NCBI GenBank assembly: GCA_002784795.1
Contig: PFLZ01000085.1
Span: forward strand, 1-10,219
DNA: 10,219 nt
Direction of reading: 5' to 3'
Source of the DNA: Candidatus Magasanikbacteria bacterium CG_4_10_14_0_8_um_filter_42_12
GTDB taxonomy: Bacteria > Patescibacteriota > Patescibacteriia > Magasanikbacterales > UBA922
In this document: in pieces, positions 1 to 6,272 of the stretch
Numbering within the stretch: the first letter of the stretch is position 1
How the letters are laid out: each line of letters starts with the position of its first letter
The notes under the pieces: model-generated
Database searches by the model: none
What the model saw: only the letters and a program-made list of their open reading frames with translations
What the model was told of the DNA's origin: nothing
Position numbers and translations under genes: made by a program

Positions 1-60
1 TTCTGCGGCAACCCCCTCTAACCTGCCTGCCGGCAGGCCGGCTCCCCCTACAAGGGGGAA
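1..60. repeat. GC-rich palindromic intergenic element downstream of tRNA-Lys
   Basis: Two adjacent palindromes are visible. Bases 25-38 form a perfect 14-nt palindrome (GCCTGCCGGCAGGC). Bases 43-49 pair with 53-59 as a 7-bp C/G-rich stem with a 3-nt loop. Neither is followed by a clean U-tract on the minus strand, so they are weak candidates for a tRNA terminator. They look like the dispersed GC-rich intergenic repeats common in CPR genomes, though that resemblance is from general knowledge and could not be searched. No coding sequence is seen here. Confidence 0.5.
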
Positions 61-72
61 AACCTTTTCATG

Positions 73-145
73 TGCGCCCAGAGGGATTCGAACCCCCGAC
101 CGTTTGGTTAAGAGCCAACTGCTCTACCAGCTGAGCTATGAGCGC
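73..145 (-). tRNA. tRNA-Lys (anticodon CUU)
   Basis: This 73-nt gene folds as a full cloverleaf on the minus strand. The 7-bp acceptor stem is GCGCTCA/TGGGCGC with a U-G pair, followed by a 4-bp D stem (GCTC/GAGC), an anticodon stem, the loop CTCTTAA, and a T arm with the TTCGAAT loop and one G-U pair. The anticodon CTT (positions 112-110) reads AAG lysine codons. The top anticodon-stem pair is a G-A mismatch. The discriminator base is A. CCA is not encoded (CAT follows), so CCA addition by a nucleotidyltransferase is required. A copy of its first 21 nt lies 120 bp upstream, nearer the only good promoter. The gene is therefore probably transcribed by read-through from 288-316 and released by RNase P. 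Confidence 0.95.
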
Positions 146-175
146 GTGGTATAGATATTCTGCACTATGCTAAAT

Positions 176-247
176 GGGTACTTGCGGAGACTGCTCCCCG
201 CCCGCAACGCCTGAGCAAGCTCTAGGCTTGCGATGGCAGGCGGGTAC
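176..247. repeat. GC-rich imperfect palindromic element between tRNA copies
   Basis: The element is bounded by direct GGGTAC hexamers (176-181 and 242-247). Inside, CCCGCC (197-202) pairs with GGCGGG (239-244), CGCAA (203-207) with TTGCG (228-232), and GCC (209-211) with GGC (225-227). One base is bulged on the left and six bases are unpaired on the right. An alternative inner hairpin pairs GCAAGC (215-220) with GCTTGC (226-231). It sits exactly where the upstream tRNA fragment stops resembling tRNA. It resembles a non-coding REP/MITE-like unit, but copies elsewhere could not be checked. No open reading frame here looks real. Confidence 0.55.
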
Positions 248-265
248 CAGCTGAGCTATGAGCGC
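245..265 (-). pseudogene. Detached 5' fragment of tRNA-Lys (acceptor 5' strand plus D arm)
   Basis: These 21 nt are identical to the first 21 nt of the intact tRNA-Lys (125-145). They cover the acceptor 5' strand, the two linker bases, the 5' D stem and the D loop, then end abruptly before the 3' half of the D stem. The sequence continues directly into the GC-rich palindrome. The leader also seems duplicated: ATAGATA follows both copies on the plus strand, with a 5-nt indel in the copy at 146-157. The fragment cannot fold as a tRNA. It lies about 16 nt downstream of the predicted start of the 288-316 promoter, the usual place for a tRNA 5' end. The original gene probably started here. Confidence 0.75.
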
Positions 266-280
266 ATAGATAGTAAATAC

Positions 281-311
281 AAAACGCATGATACCAGGGT
301 ACCTGCGTTTT
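281..311 (-). terminator. Possible terminator of the DUF4012 unit, overlapping the tRNA promoter
   Basis: AAAACGCA (281-288) pairs perfectly with TGCGTTTT (304-311). The 15-nt loop contains a small TACC-AG-GGTA stem. On the minus strand the stem ends in TTTT and continues GTATTT, a modest U-tract. It lies 31 bp after the stop codon at 342, so it could end that transcript. Half the stem is A-T, and its arms overlap the -10 and the edge of the -35 of the tRNA promoter, so it may simply be promoter sequence. Confidence 0.35.
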
Positions 312-316
312 GTCAA
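288..316 (-). promoter_or_regulatory. Strong sigma70-type promoter for the tRNA-Lys locus
   Basis: On the minus strand the -35 is a perfect TTGACA (311-316). The spacer is exactly 17 nt, and the -10 is TATCAT (288-293). The predicted start is near 281, about 16 nt before the duplicated tRNA 5' end at 265. The nearest downstream gene with intact structure is the tRNA at 145-73. Confidence 0.8.
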
Positions 317-341
317 CGCCATTCTTTTGTACATTTTCCGG

Positions 342-2441
342 CTACAACACCACTTCATCCCCTATCAGCAAGATCTGCTTGCCAGTGACTTCATCAGTCG
401 CAGTCACCCGTACTTTTGAGGTCAGCTGTGTCTGTGATGGATTTGCTTGCTTGAGTGTAATAGGAAATTGCAATGCCAACACATCTACTGACAATGGCAT
501 CGTATCTACCTTCCACATGAGTTTTTTCTCCGCTTCGTTATACACAATTTCACCCGCAGGGACCACGGCATCATCTGGAGAAAATCCAATTTCGCCATAC
601 ATATCTACTTCTGCCTCGATATCTTTGAGTGGATGATATGTATTGCCAATGAGCCATGTAATGGTATGTGTATTCTCATCAACCTCGTCACGAACAGCAA
701 ACGTTGTGTCAGAGTTCAATGTGAGCACGAGCGGCACAGCAGCAGACGTCTCTTCTCCACTCGCGATCGTATATTGTGCATCGCCAGCAAGAGCAATTTC
801 ATATGACTTGTAAGAAGCGAGATCTGTATCATCACTAGATTTTATTGGCAGTGATACATCGATCGTGACTTGATCACCGGCCTTGATCTCTCGGAGATCG
901 CGAAGTTGCCCACTGCTCCACGTAATTTGTCCACGACGAACCGTATCTGACAGTTGTTCTCCAACAATACTTCCATCGGTATCATCCTCGAGCGATGGCC
1001 AGTCCATAATACTGCGTCCGTTCGAAGATGGTGCATCAAACATGAGTCTCACACGAACATTCTTGAGTGATTCTTTTGTATTATTTTTGACAACAATAGT
1101 TGCATTCACATGTTCTCCTGGCTGGACAGTAATATCTTGCTGACTGCCATTGGCAACGAGAGAAACCGACAGTTGCTGATCCTCTATAGCAAGTTCCTTT
1201 TCTGCGGTAGCAAGGGTGTAGGCGTCACTACGAGACTGACCATCTTGCCACCCAATGAGACGCACATTTGCCATGAGTGTCCCTTCTCCTCCAGCAAAGG
1301 CACCAGTAATCGTAAAGAGAGTACTCGTCACATCTTCTGAAAAACTATCAATCAACCAGAGTCGTTCGCTCAGTGTACTTCCTCCTTTTGGTTCCATCTT
1401 TTGTGTGACAAACGCAACGTCTGGTTCAAATACCAATGCAAGATGCGGTGGCAATGTGCCACTTGCATCAGAGTCTGGAGAGACTTCCATGGTAAATGAT
1501 GTCGCTACGCCTTGAGCGATTTGTTTTGGTCCACTCATCGCCAATTTGACAGGTGCGCCAGCAATAGCGGTCTCCTGTGTTGCTACTTTTTGGAAGGTCG
1601 AACTAAAATTGCTTGGGGTATAATTGAGGAATACACGAAATGATTGGCGTGCACCAATATCGCCATACAATTTTCCACGGATATCAATATATTCACCATC
1701 TTCTTTTTCAAGAGGCCCCAGTGTCCACATATTATTGGTATCAGGATCAGGATCTCGACTTGCTGATTCAAACACAAATCCAGCAGGATACCGAAGTTCT
1801 AATGATGAATTGTCGAGTGGTACTTCTTGCGCATTTTTAAATCGGACACGATAGGTTACGTCTTCTCCAAATCCAACTTGTTCTTCTCCACCGATTGAGA
1901 GAATAACATCATTTTCTACAAACCTTGCAGACGGGTGATACAAATAGGTATACCCATACCAACCGGCACCTCCCAAAAATGCAAGCGAGATAACTAAAGT
2001 AATCAGCGCACGCAAAAAGCGACCACCTTTTTGTTTTTCAAATGTATGCATATCTGGCAAACTTCCATCTTCATTCTCGTAAATCTCTGCCAGTTCTTTT
2101 TCCATTTTTTTCGTCTGCTCGGTTTCATCATCGCCTTTTTCATCTTCTGTTTCAATACTGTCCTCTTCATCTTCGTCATCTTCTTCTTTTTCGTTCTCTT
2201 GTGTTGCTTCTTTTTCTTCTTTTTTCTTTGACGGTTCTTTTGCATTCTTTTTGGCATCTTCTTCATTGTGATTCAATTGATCTGCAGCTTCTTCTGGAGA
2301 CATATCAGAAAGATCAATGATTTCTACTTCATCAAGTGGTGCTTCAAGCTCCTTCTTTACAAATGCATGTTCGGATACTTTTTTTGCAGATGTTTTTTTT
2401 TTGGACTTGCTTTTTGATTTTGATGTTCTTTTTTTTGCCAT
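342..2441 (-). CDS. Single-pass membrane protein with charged cytoplasmic tail and large beta-rich extracytoplasmic region
   Basis: This is a 699-residue protein of no family I can name with certainty. Residues 1-30 are very Lys-rich (13 basic residues). Residues about 70-115 are dominated by Glu, Asp and Lys, with a strongly acidic core near 86-100. One hydrophobic segment lies at about 143-165, with basic residues on its N-terminal side, so the tail should be cytoplasmic and residues 168-699 outside. The outer part is rich in alternating beta-strand patterns and looks like several Ig-like/DUF11 or CARDB-like modules, for example around 430-470 (PGEHVNATIVVKNNTKESLK). No enzymatic motif is seen. 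The ATG at 2441 has no Shine-Dalgarno but a TGATATACT extended -10 lies just upstream. The gene starts 35 bp after the DUF4012 gene, so a paired surface role is inferred. Two A-tracts (8 and 10 nt) lie in the first 17 codons. Confidence 0.9.
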   Translation of the reverse strand: MAKKRTSKSKSKSKKKTSAKKVSEHAFVKKELEAPLDEVEIIDLSDMSPEEAADQLNHNEEDAKKNAKEPSKKKEEKEATQENEKEEDDEDEEDSIETEDEKGDDETEQTKKMEKELAEIYENEDGSLPDMHTFEKQKGGRFLRALITLVISLAFLGGAGWYGYTYLYHPSARFVENDVILSIGGEEQVGFGEDVTYRVRFKNAQEVPLDNSSLELRYPAGFVFESASRDPDPDTNNMWTLGPLEKEDGEYIDIRGKLYGDIGARQSFRVFLNYTPSNFSSTFQKVATQETAIAGAPVKLAMSGPKQIAQGVATSFTMEVSPDSDASGTLPPHLALVFEPDVAFVTQKMEPKGGSTLSERLWLIDSFSEDVTSTLFTITGAFAGGEGTLMANVRLIGWQDGQSRSDAYTLATAEKELAIEDQQLSVSLVANGSQQDITVQPGEHVNATIVVKNNTKESLKNVRVRLMFDAPSSNGRSIMDWPSLEDDTDGSIVGEQLSDTVRRGQITWSSGQLRDLREIKAGDQVTIDVSLPIKSSDDTDLASYKSYEIALAGDAQYTIASGEETSAAVPLVLTLNSDTTFAVRDEVDENTHTITWLIGNTYHPLKDIEAEVDMYGEIGFSPDDAVVPAGEIVYNEAEKKLMWKVDTMPLSVDVLALQFPITLKQANPSQTQLTSKVRVTATDEVTGKQILLIGDEVVL

Positions 2442-2460
2442 AAAACTTATGTGAAAATAA

Positions 2461-2469
2461 AGTATATCA
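2461..2469 (-). promoter_or_regulatory. Extended -10 promoter candidate for the 699-residue membrane protein
   Basis: On the minus strand this reads TGATATACT: TG, one base, then a one-mismatch -10 (TATACT, 2461-2466). No -35 match is found at 16-18 nt spacing. The predicted start near 2454 gives a leader of about 12 nt with no Shine-Dalgarno. Read-through from the DUF4012 promoter is an alternative or additional source of transcript. Confidence 0.45.
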
Positions 2470-2476
2470 CAAATAC

Positions 2477-5062
2477 TTATGTTTGTGTTTCAAAGGCAAC
2501 GCCATATACATGATCAGTTGACATGTCGGTCTCAATACTTGCACCAGACGATGTAAAACGTATAGCATCATCACTTTTCCATTTTGGAATCCATGTAGAT
2601 GGGTAGCGGATATCAGAGCGGAATGAACTTTCTACTCCTGATTGCTTTTGGATAAATAAAGAATATCGAGATACTGCGTCAGGCTGGTGAGTAAGAAAAG
2701 AAGAGAGCATATGTTGCTGAGATCCTTGCCGAGTATCCACAACAGAAAATGGCAAGCGATATGTCACCCATACTTCCTGAGATTCCCCAGCTGGAACAAT
2801 CATCCAATTGCCAAACGATGTTTTTCCAAATTCATTTGTTATTCTCGTTCCCGTATTTCTATGAATGCCGACCTCATGCTCTATGCGAGACAAATCAGGA
2901 TCTTCGGTATACCACTCTTCTGGCACATGAAATGCCTCTTCAGGTGGATACGTAAATCCACCAGCATCCAACAGTACGGCTCCCTCTGGAACATAGATAC
3001 GCATATACGTAATGTTTGATGCTCCGTAGTGAACTTCACTCGGATCACCCGTATGTGTGCGCCTGACAAGTACTTTTTCTATGACAGACCCATTTTCTTG
3101 GACTTCGGCAGTGTGCTCTATATCCTGCACAATACGTGCATCTGATTTTTGACCCTGGACATTTGTCGCTACGACTGCCAAATAATCTTGGCGCGCTACA
3201 GTCTTCACAATACTCCCTGTCCACCCAAATGACGCAAGTCGTGCTTGCGACGCAGGTTCTTTGAGTGCGACTTGAATTTCTTTTTGAGACAGTGCCGCAT
3301 GCAACTCACCCAGCAATGCAAGCAGTTGCTGCGGCTTGATATCTTGCATGGCATTGAGAAGCTGATCCAATACTGCGGTCAAAATTTCTTTTGGGGCTTC
3401 ATCTTCTGCATGCCCATCCTCCACATAGGATTGCAATGTTGGCAACACCGTATCTGCATCGAGGAGCATGTCATATTCAGATGCTTGGACCGGTCCCAAG
3501 ACACGCAAGAGACGCTCAATCACAGAGGCATTGACCGCGATCGTTCCATCAAATGTTGTCCCCTCTGCACTTTCGACAAAGTGCTCAGCCTTTCTCGCTG
3601 TTGTCGGAAAATCAAAAAACCAATTGACATCCTGAAATTCCCACCGTCCATTTACCAGCTGGAGCGGTATTGGTGGGACAAGATATTCTTCTAGCTGTCC
3701 CTGAATATCATAGCTTCCACCGCCAGGAATCGTAATATCTTTGATTTCTCCTTTTTGTGTATCTACCATGGCAAAACTTCCGATAAACCCACCGGTCGGA
3801 CGAATTTCATTATTATTTTGGAACAGGACGAGTAACCGACGAAAATCTGAACCACCAAATACATCGTACACAACACGCGACAAATCAGTCATATCGCCTA
3901 GGTCATCGACAAGTGCACTATATAAAAGTAAAAATTCTTTGTAGAGTTTTTGCTGTTCAGCGGGGAGGACGGAGGGATTGACAGAGATGAGAGAGCGTTG
4001 TGCTTCTTTATACTGTGGCAACGCCTGCTGCAGATGATTGGTAATAATAGCAAGACGCTCTGTCATAGGAATATCTTCTGCATGTTCTGCATCATCGAGA
4101 CCTTTTATTACATAGGTATTTGCAAGTGCGATTTGCTGGCCAGCAGAAAGGATTGCCCGGCGACTCGTAATATGATCCCCAAGAATTGGGATATTACTCA
4201 AAATATTGGTCAGGACACGATGATCTTTTTCAACAAATTGCTCTGCTGTAGCAAACTGCGACAGTGCCTCTTGGAGTGCGCGTTGTGCGGTGCCTGTGTC
4301 GGCCTGGAGTGCTGCTGTGGTAGATTCTTGCAACGACACAAATGCACCAGTACTGGCATCAATAACCGTTTGACTATCTTCACGAATATTTTGGTATGTC
4401 GTGAATACAGGAATAGGAAGTAACACCAACAACCCAATCGCAAATGCTATTGGCATCGCACGCCTCGATGACCAAGATGGAAATGAAACCGTCGGCAATC
4501 TAAACTCAGGAAGAGAGAGATGGACCGATGGCAATCTCATGTTTGGTACACGAAAAGAAGGTCGTCTTTTTTTTGGACGGATAGGTCTGGCTTCTTTTTT
4601 TTGTGGGATGGATGGCGTGACAGGGGTTGGCAATATTTCTTCTTTTTTTGCATGTTCTGTCATTGATTTTGATGCTCGAATTGTTGCCGCAAAATCAATG
4701 GTCTGGCGCTCTACAATAGTACCAATTTTTTCACGAAATGATTGTATTGCCTCAAGGCTCGGCTCTTGCGTTTTCTTTGTGGAGAGATCTACGATATGCG
4801 ACGACGCTGGCAAAGAGGAACCAAATCGCACAGGGACATAATGCTGCTTATTTTTTACGGGAGGTGCAGATTGTGACGATTTTTTTTGCGTTTTTTTGGA
4901 AGACGTTTTGGGAGATGAAGGATCAGTTTGTTGCGATTTCACCGTGCTTGATTGTACAGTCTTCTTTGGTTTTTTTTCAACCAAAGGACAGCGGCGCTTA
5001 TTGTGCCCTGCCTTATCACATCCGGAACATGTTTGAACTGTCCTACTTCGTTTTCTTGCCAT
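2477..5062 (-). CDS. DUF4012 family membrane protein with N-terminal CCHC zinc knuckle
   Basis: This is an 861-residue protein. Residues 12-25 fit CX2CX4HX4C exactly (C12, C15, H20, C25), with GHN before a basic stretch, as in nucleic-acid-binding zinc knuckles. Residues 30-200 are a Lys/Ser/Pro-rich, probably disordered cytoplasmic tail. It ends in two copies of a 12-residue motif (about 172-195, pattern [VL]P..RLP[ST]V). One transmembrane helix follows at about 203-222. Residues 225-400 are mainly helical. Residues 414-429 carry the DUF4012 hallmark FQNNNEIRPTGGFIGS, and the remainder (to about 850) is the extracytoplasmic part of that family. The molecular function of DUF4012 is unknown; its members are common in CPR and Gram-positive bacteria, often near glycan genes. 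The ATG at 5062 is supported by a promoter about 30 bp upstream and by the knuckle starting at residue 12. There is no Shine-Dalgarno. Confidence 0.93.
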   Translation of the reverse strand: MARKRSRTVQTCSGCDKAGHNKRRCPLVEKKPKKTVQSSTVKSQQTDPSSPKTSSKKTQKKSSQSAPPVKNKQHYVPVRFGSSLPASSHIVDLSTKKTQEPSLEAIQSFREKIGTIVERQTIDFAATIRASKSMTEHAKKEEILPTPVTPSIPQKKEARPIRPKKRRPSFRVPNMRLPSVHLSLPEFRLPTVSFPSWSSRRAMPIAFAIGLLVLLPIPVFTTYQNIREDSQTVIDASTGAFVSLQESTTAALQADTGTAQRALQEALSQFATAEQFVEKDHRVLTNILSNIPILGDHITSRRAILSAGQQIALANTYVIKGLDDAEHAEDIPMTERLAIITNHLQQALPQYKEAQRSLISVNPSVLPAEQQKLYKEFLLLYSALVDDLGDMTDLSRVVYDVFGGSDFRRLLVLFQNNNEIRPTGGFIGSFAMVDTQKGEIKDITIPGGGSYDIQGQLEEYLVPPIPLQLVNGRWEFQDVNWFFDFPTTARKAEHFVESAEGTTFDGTIAVNASVIERLLRVLGPVQASEYDMLLDADTVLPTLQSYVEDGHAEDEAPKEILTAVLDQLLNAMQDIKPQQLLALLGELHAALSQKEIQVALKEPASQARLASFGWTGSIVKTVARQDYLAVVATNVQGQKSDARIVQDIEHTAEVQENGSVIEKVLVRRTHTGDPSEVHYGASNITYMRIYVPEGAVLLDAGGFTYPPEEAFHVPEEWYTEDPDLSRIEHEVGIHRNTGTRITNEFGKTSFGNWMIVPAGESQEVWVTYRLPFSVVDTRQGSQQHMLSSFLTHQPDAVSRYSLFIQKQSGVESSFRSDIRYPSTWIPKWKSDDAIRFTSSGASIETDMSTDHVYGVAFETQT

Positions 5063-5088
5063 GGAAGAAGTTTTTCAATATTGCTCTG

Positions 5089-5097
5089 AGTATAGCA
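5089..5097 (-). promoter_or_regulatory. Extended -10 promoter for the DUF4012 gene
   Basis: The minus strand reads TGCTATACT, with the -10 TATACT at 5089-5094 and TGC at 5095-5097. The -35 region at 17-nt spacing is poor, as expected for an extended -10 promoter. It lies directly downstream of the stem-loop that closes the glycosyltransferase unit. The leader would be about 20 nt. Confidence 0.6.
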
Positions 5098-5106
5098 TAA
5101 AATTGC

Positions 5107-5136
5107 AAAACAGTGGAGAAATATATCCACTGTTTT
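5107..5136 (-). terminator. Rho-independent terminator of the glycosyltransferase operon
   Basis: AAAACAGTGGA (5107-5117) is perfectly complementary to TCCACTGTTTT (5126-5136), giving an 11-bp stem with an 8-nt loop. On the minus strand the stem is followed by GCAATTTT, and its last four pairs already supply TTTT. It begins 22 bp after the stop codon of the last glycosyltransferase gene and comes just before the DUF4012 promoter. The A/T symmetry means it could work in both directions, but no plus-strand gene is present. Confidence 0.8.
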
Positions 5137-5158
5137 GTATGGAAAACTATTTGTCTGA

Positions 5159-6271
5159 TTATGCAGCAAGATATATCTGCAATGTAGATGCGGCCAACTC
5201 ATTCCATGAATATCTTGCAAGTTCATCTTTCGCATTTTTCCGCAGTAGATAGCGCATTTCTTCATTTCCTGTTCCCTTTTCTAATGCTCGAACAATATCA
5301 TGCATATCTGTTGGTTCAAAATACAATGCTGCATTACCAAGCGTCTCGGGCAAACAACTTGCACTTGATGAAATGACTGGTATGCCATACGTCATTGCTT
5401 CGAGTGGTGGCAAACCAAATCCTTCGTATACAGATGGGAATATATAGAGATGTGCATTGCCATAGAGCAATGCCAATTGGGTATCATCTACAAAGCCGGT
5501 AAAGACAATCGATCCAACACCACGTGCCTGCCCTTTCAGCGTTTCATACCACGGTGATTCCTTCCCCGCTAGAACAAGTTGATATCCAGGATATTCAGCA
5601 ACAAATAATTTCCAGGCATCAATCAATGTCTCTAGATTTTTATGAGGATACGCATTCCCCACATACAATACGTATGGTGACTCAATGTGTAACGTTTCAA
5701 AAAATGATTCTGCATTCTGCATTCTGCATTCTGCATTCTGAAATGGTGCCTGATATGTCACAGAAATCTTCTCTTCACCAACGCCCAGTGTCTCAGCGAT
5801 ATCCTTCTTCGTAAACTCACTCGTAGCAAAAATATGTCTTGCTCGTTTTGCCGTACTCCTGACAATATGTCGATGCAGTCGATCCTTGATCGCATACAGC
5901 AATGCACCATGCGTCGAGGCATCACGCCGTGCATGATGAAACATAATCAAATCATGAATCGTTACAACAAATGGATTTCGATACATGAGCGGTACATTCC
6001 AATGAGGAAAATGCATGAGATCAACTTGTTCCTGTTTTATGATTTTTGTTAGGTGCAGTTGTTCATCGACTCCATACCAATGAATGTCTGCCAATACCTT
6101 TTTCCATCTATCATTTGGCAACACAAATGTGTCGAATGCTTCTTTTTTGAGAAATACCACAAACTCTTGATCTGTATCTATCATGCCAAGATGCTTGATG
6201 AGTTGTTCCACGTATCGACCGATGCCACTATGCCTTGGTCCATACATGCGAGCATCAATTCCAATTCGCAT
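5159..6271 (-). CDS. GT4 family glycosyltransferase (MtfB-like), possible phase-variable gene
   Basis: This is a 370-residue retaining GT-B enzyme that transfers a sugar from a nucleotide donor to a lipid-linked acceptor at the inner membrane face. The N-terminal domain begins MRIGIDARMYG with a Gly-rich loop (HSGIGRY, 14-20). The family's TIHDL motif is at 104-108. The C-terminal donor domain has YVGNAYPHKN (203-212) and the EX7E motif in EGFGLPPLE (E283, E291). I chose the ATG at 6271. A TTG at 6286 would add five residues but overlaps the preceding gene, whereas the ATG follows its TAA by one base, a typical coupled start. Codons 178-189 are built from a 7-bp tandem repeat (5707-5740) in the linker between domains, encoding QNAECRMQNAES, which has no counterpart in the family pattern. 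Sugar specificity cannot be told. It is the last gene of the operon. Confidence 0.93.
   Translation of the reverse strand: MRIGIDARMYGPRHSGIGRYVEQLIKHLGMIDTDQEFVVFLKKEAFDTFVLPNDRWKKVLADIHWYGVDEQLHLTKIIKQEQVDLMHFPHWNVPLMYRNPFVVTIHDLIMFHHARRDASTHGALLYAIKDRLHRHIVRSTAKRARHIFATSEFTKKDIAETLGVGEEKISVTYQAPFQNAECRMQNAESFFETLHIESPYVLYVGNAYPHKNLETLIDAWKLFVAEYPGYQLVLAGKESPWYETLKGQARGVGSIVFTGFVDDTQLALLYGNAHLYIFPSVYEGFGLPPLEAMTYGIPVISSSASCLPETLGNAALYFEPTDMHDIVRALEKGTGNEEMRYLLRKNAKDELARYSWNELAASTLQIYLAA
5707..5740. repeat. Heptanucleotide tandem repeat (ATTCTGC) x 4.9 inside a glycosyltransferase gene
   Basis: Four perfect ATTCTGC units (5707-5734) plus a fifth lacking its last base (5735-5740) run head to tail. 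On the coding strand the unit is GCAGAAT. Seven is not a multiple of three, so gain or loss of one unit shifts the reading frame after codon 178 of 370, before the donor-binding domain. Three units (21 bp) would be the smallest frame-neutral change. Confidence 0.97.
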
Positions 6272-6272
6272 A

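Noticed and set aside
146..244. A group I or other intron interrupting the tRNA.
   Set aside because: The inserted stretch is only about 100 nt, lies at the D loop instead of the anticodon loop, and the full tRNA is present on one side, so no splicing is needed.
1..265. A CRISPR array suggested by repeated GC-rich palindromes and the repeated 21-mer.
   Set aside because: Only two copies of the 21-mer exist, it is tRNA sequence, the spacing is 99 nt, and no Cas gene is in the window.
2003..2266. A Lys-rich 87-residue minus-strand frame resembling a small basic protein.
   Set aside because: It is the shifted frame of the Glu/Asp-rich tail of the 699-residue protein; GAA/GAT-rich codons read out of frame give Lys and Met.
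3245..3694. A 149-residue plus-strand open frame, and other plus-strand frames such as 3950-4423, 6336-6851 and 8988-9572.
   Set aside because: All are antisense to clearly coding genes, have no recognisable domain, and show Cys/Ile/Arg-rich composition typical of shadow frames.
5707..5740. The heptamer run as an attachment site or iteron-type replication origin.
   Set aside because: It lies within an intact coding frame, with no integrase, Rep gene or AT-rich unwinding region next to it.
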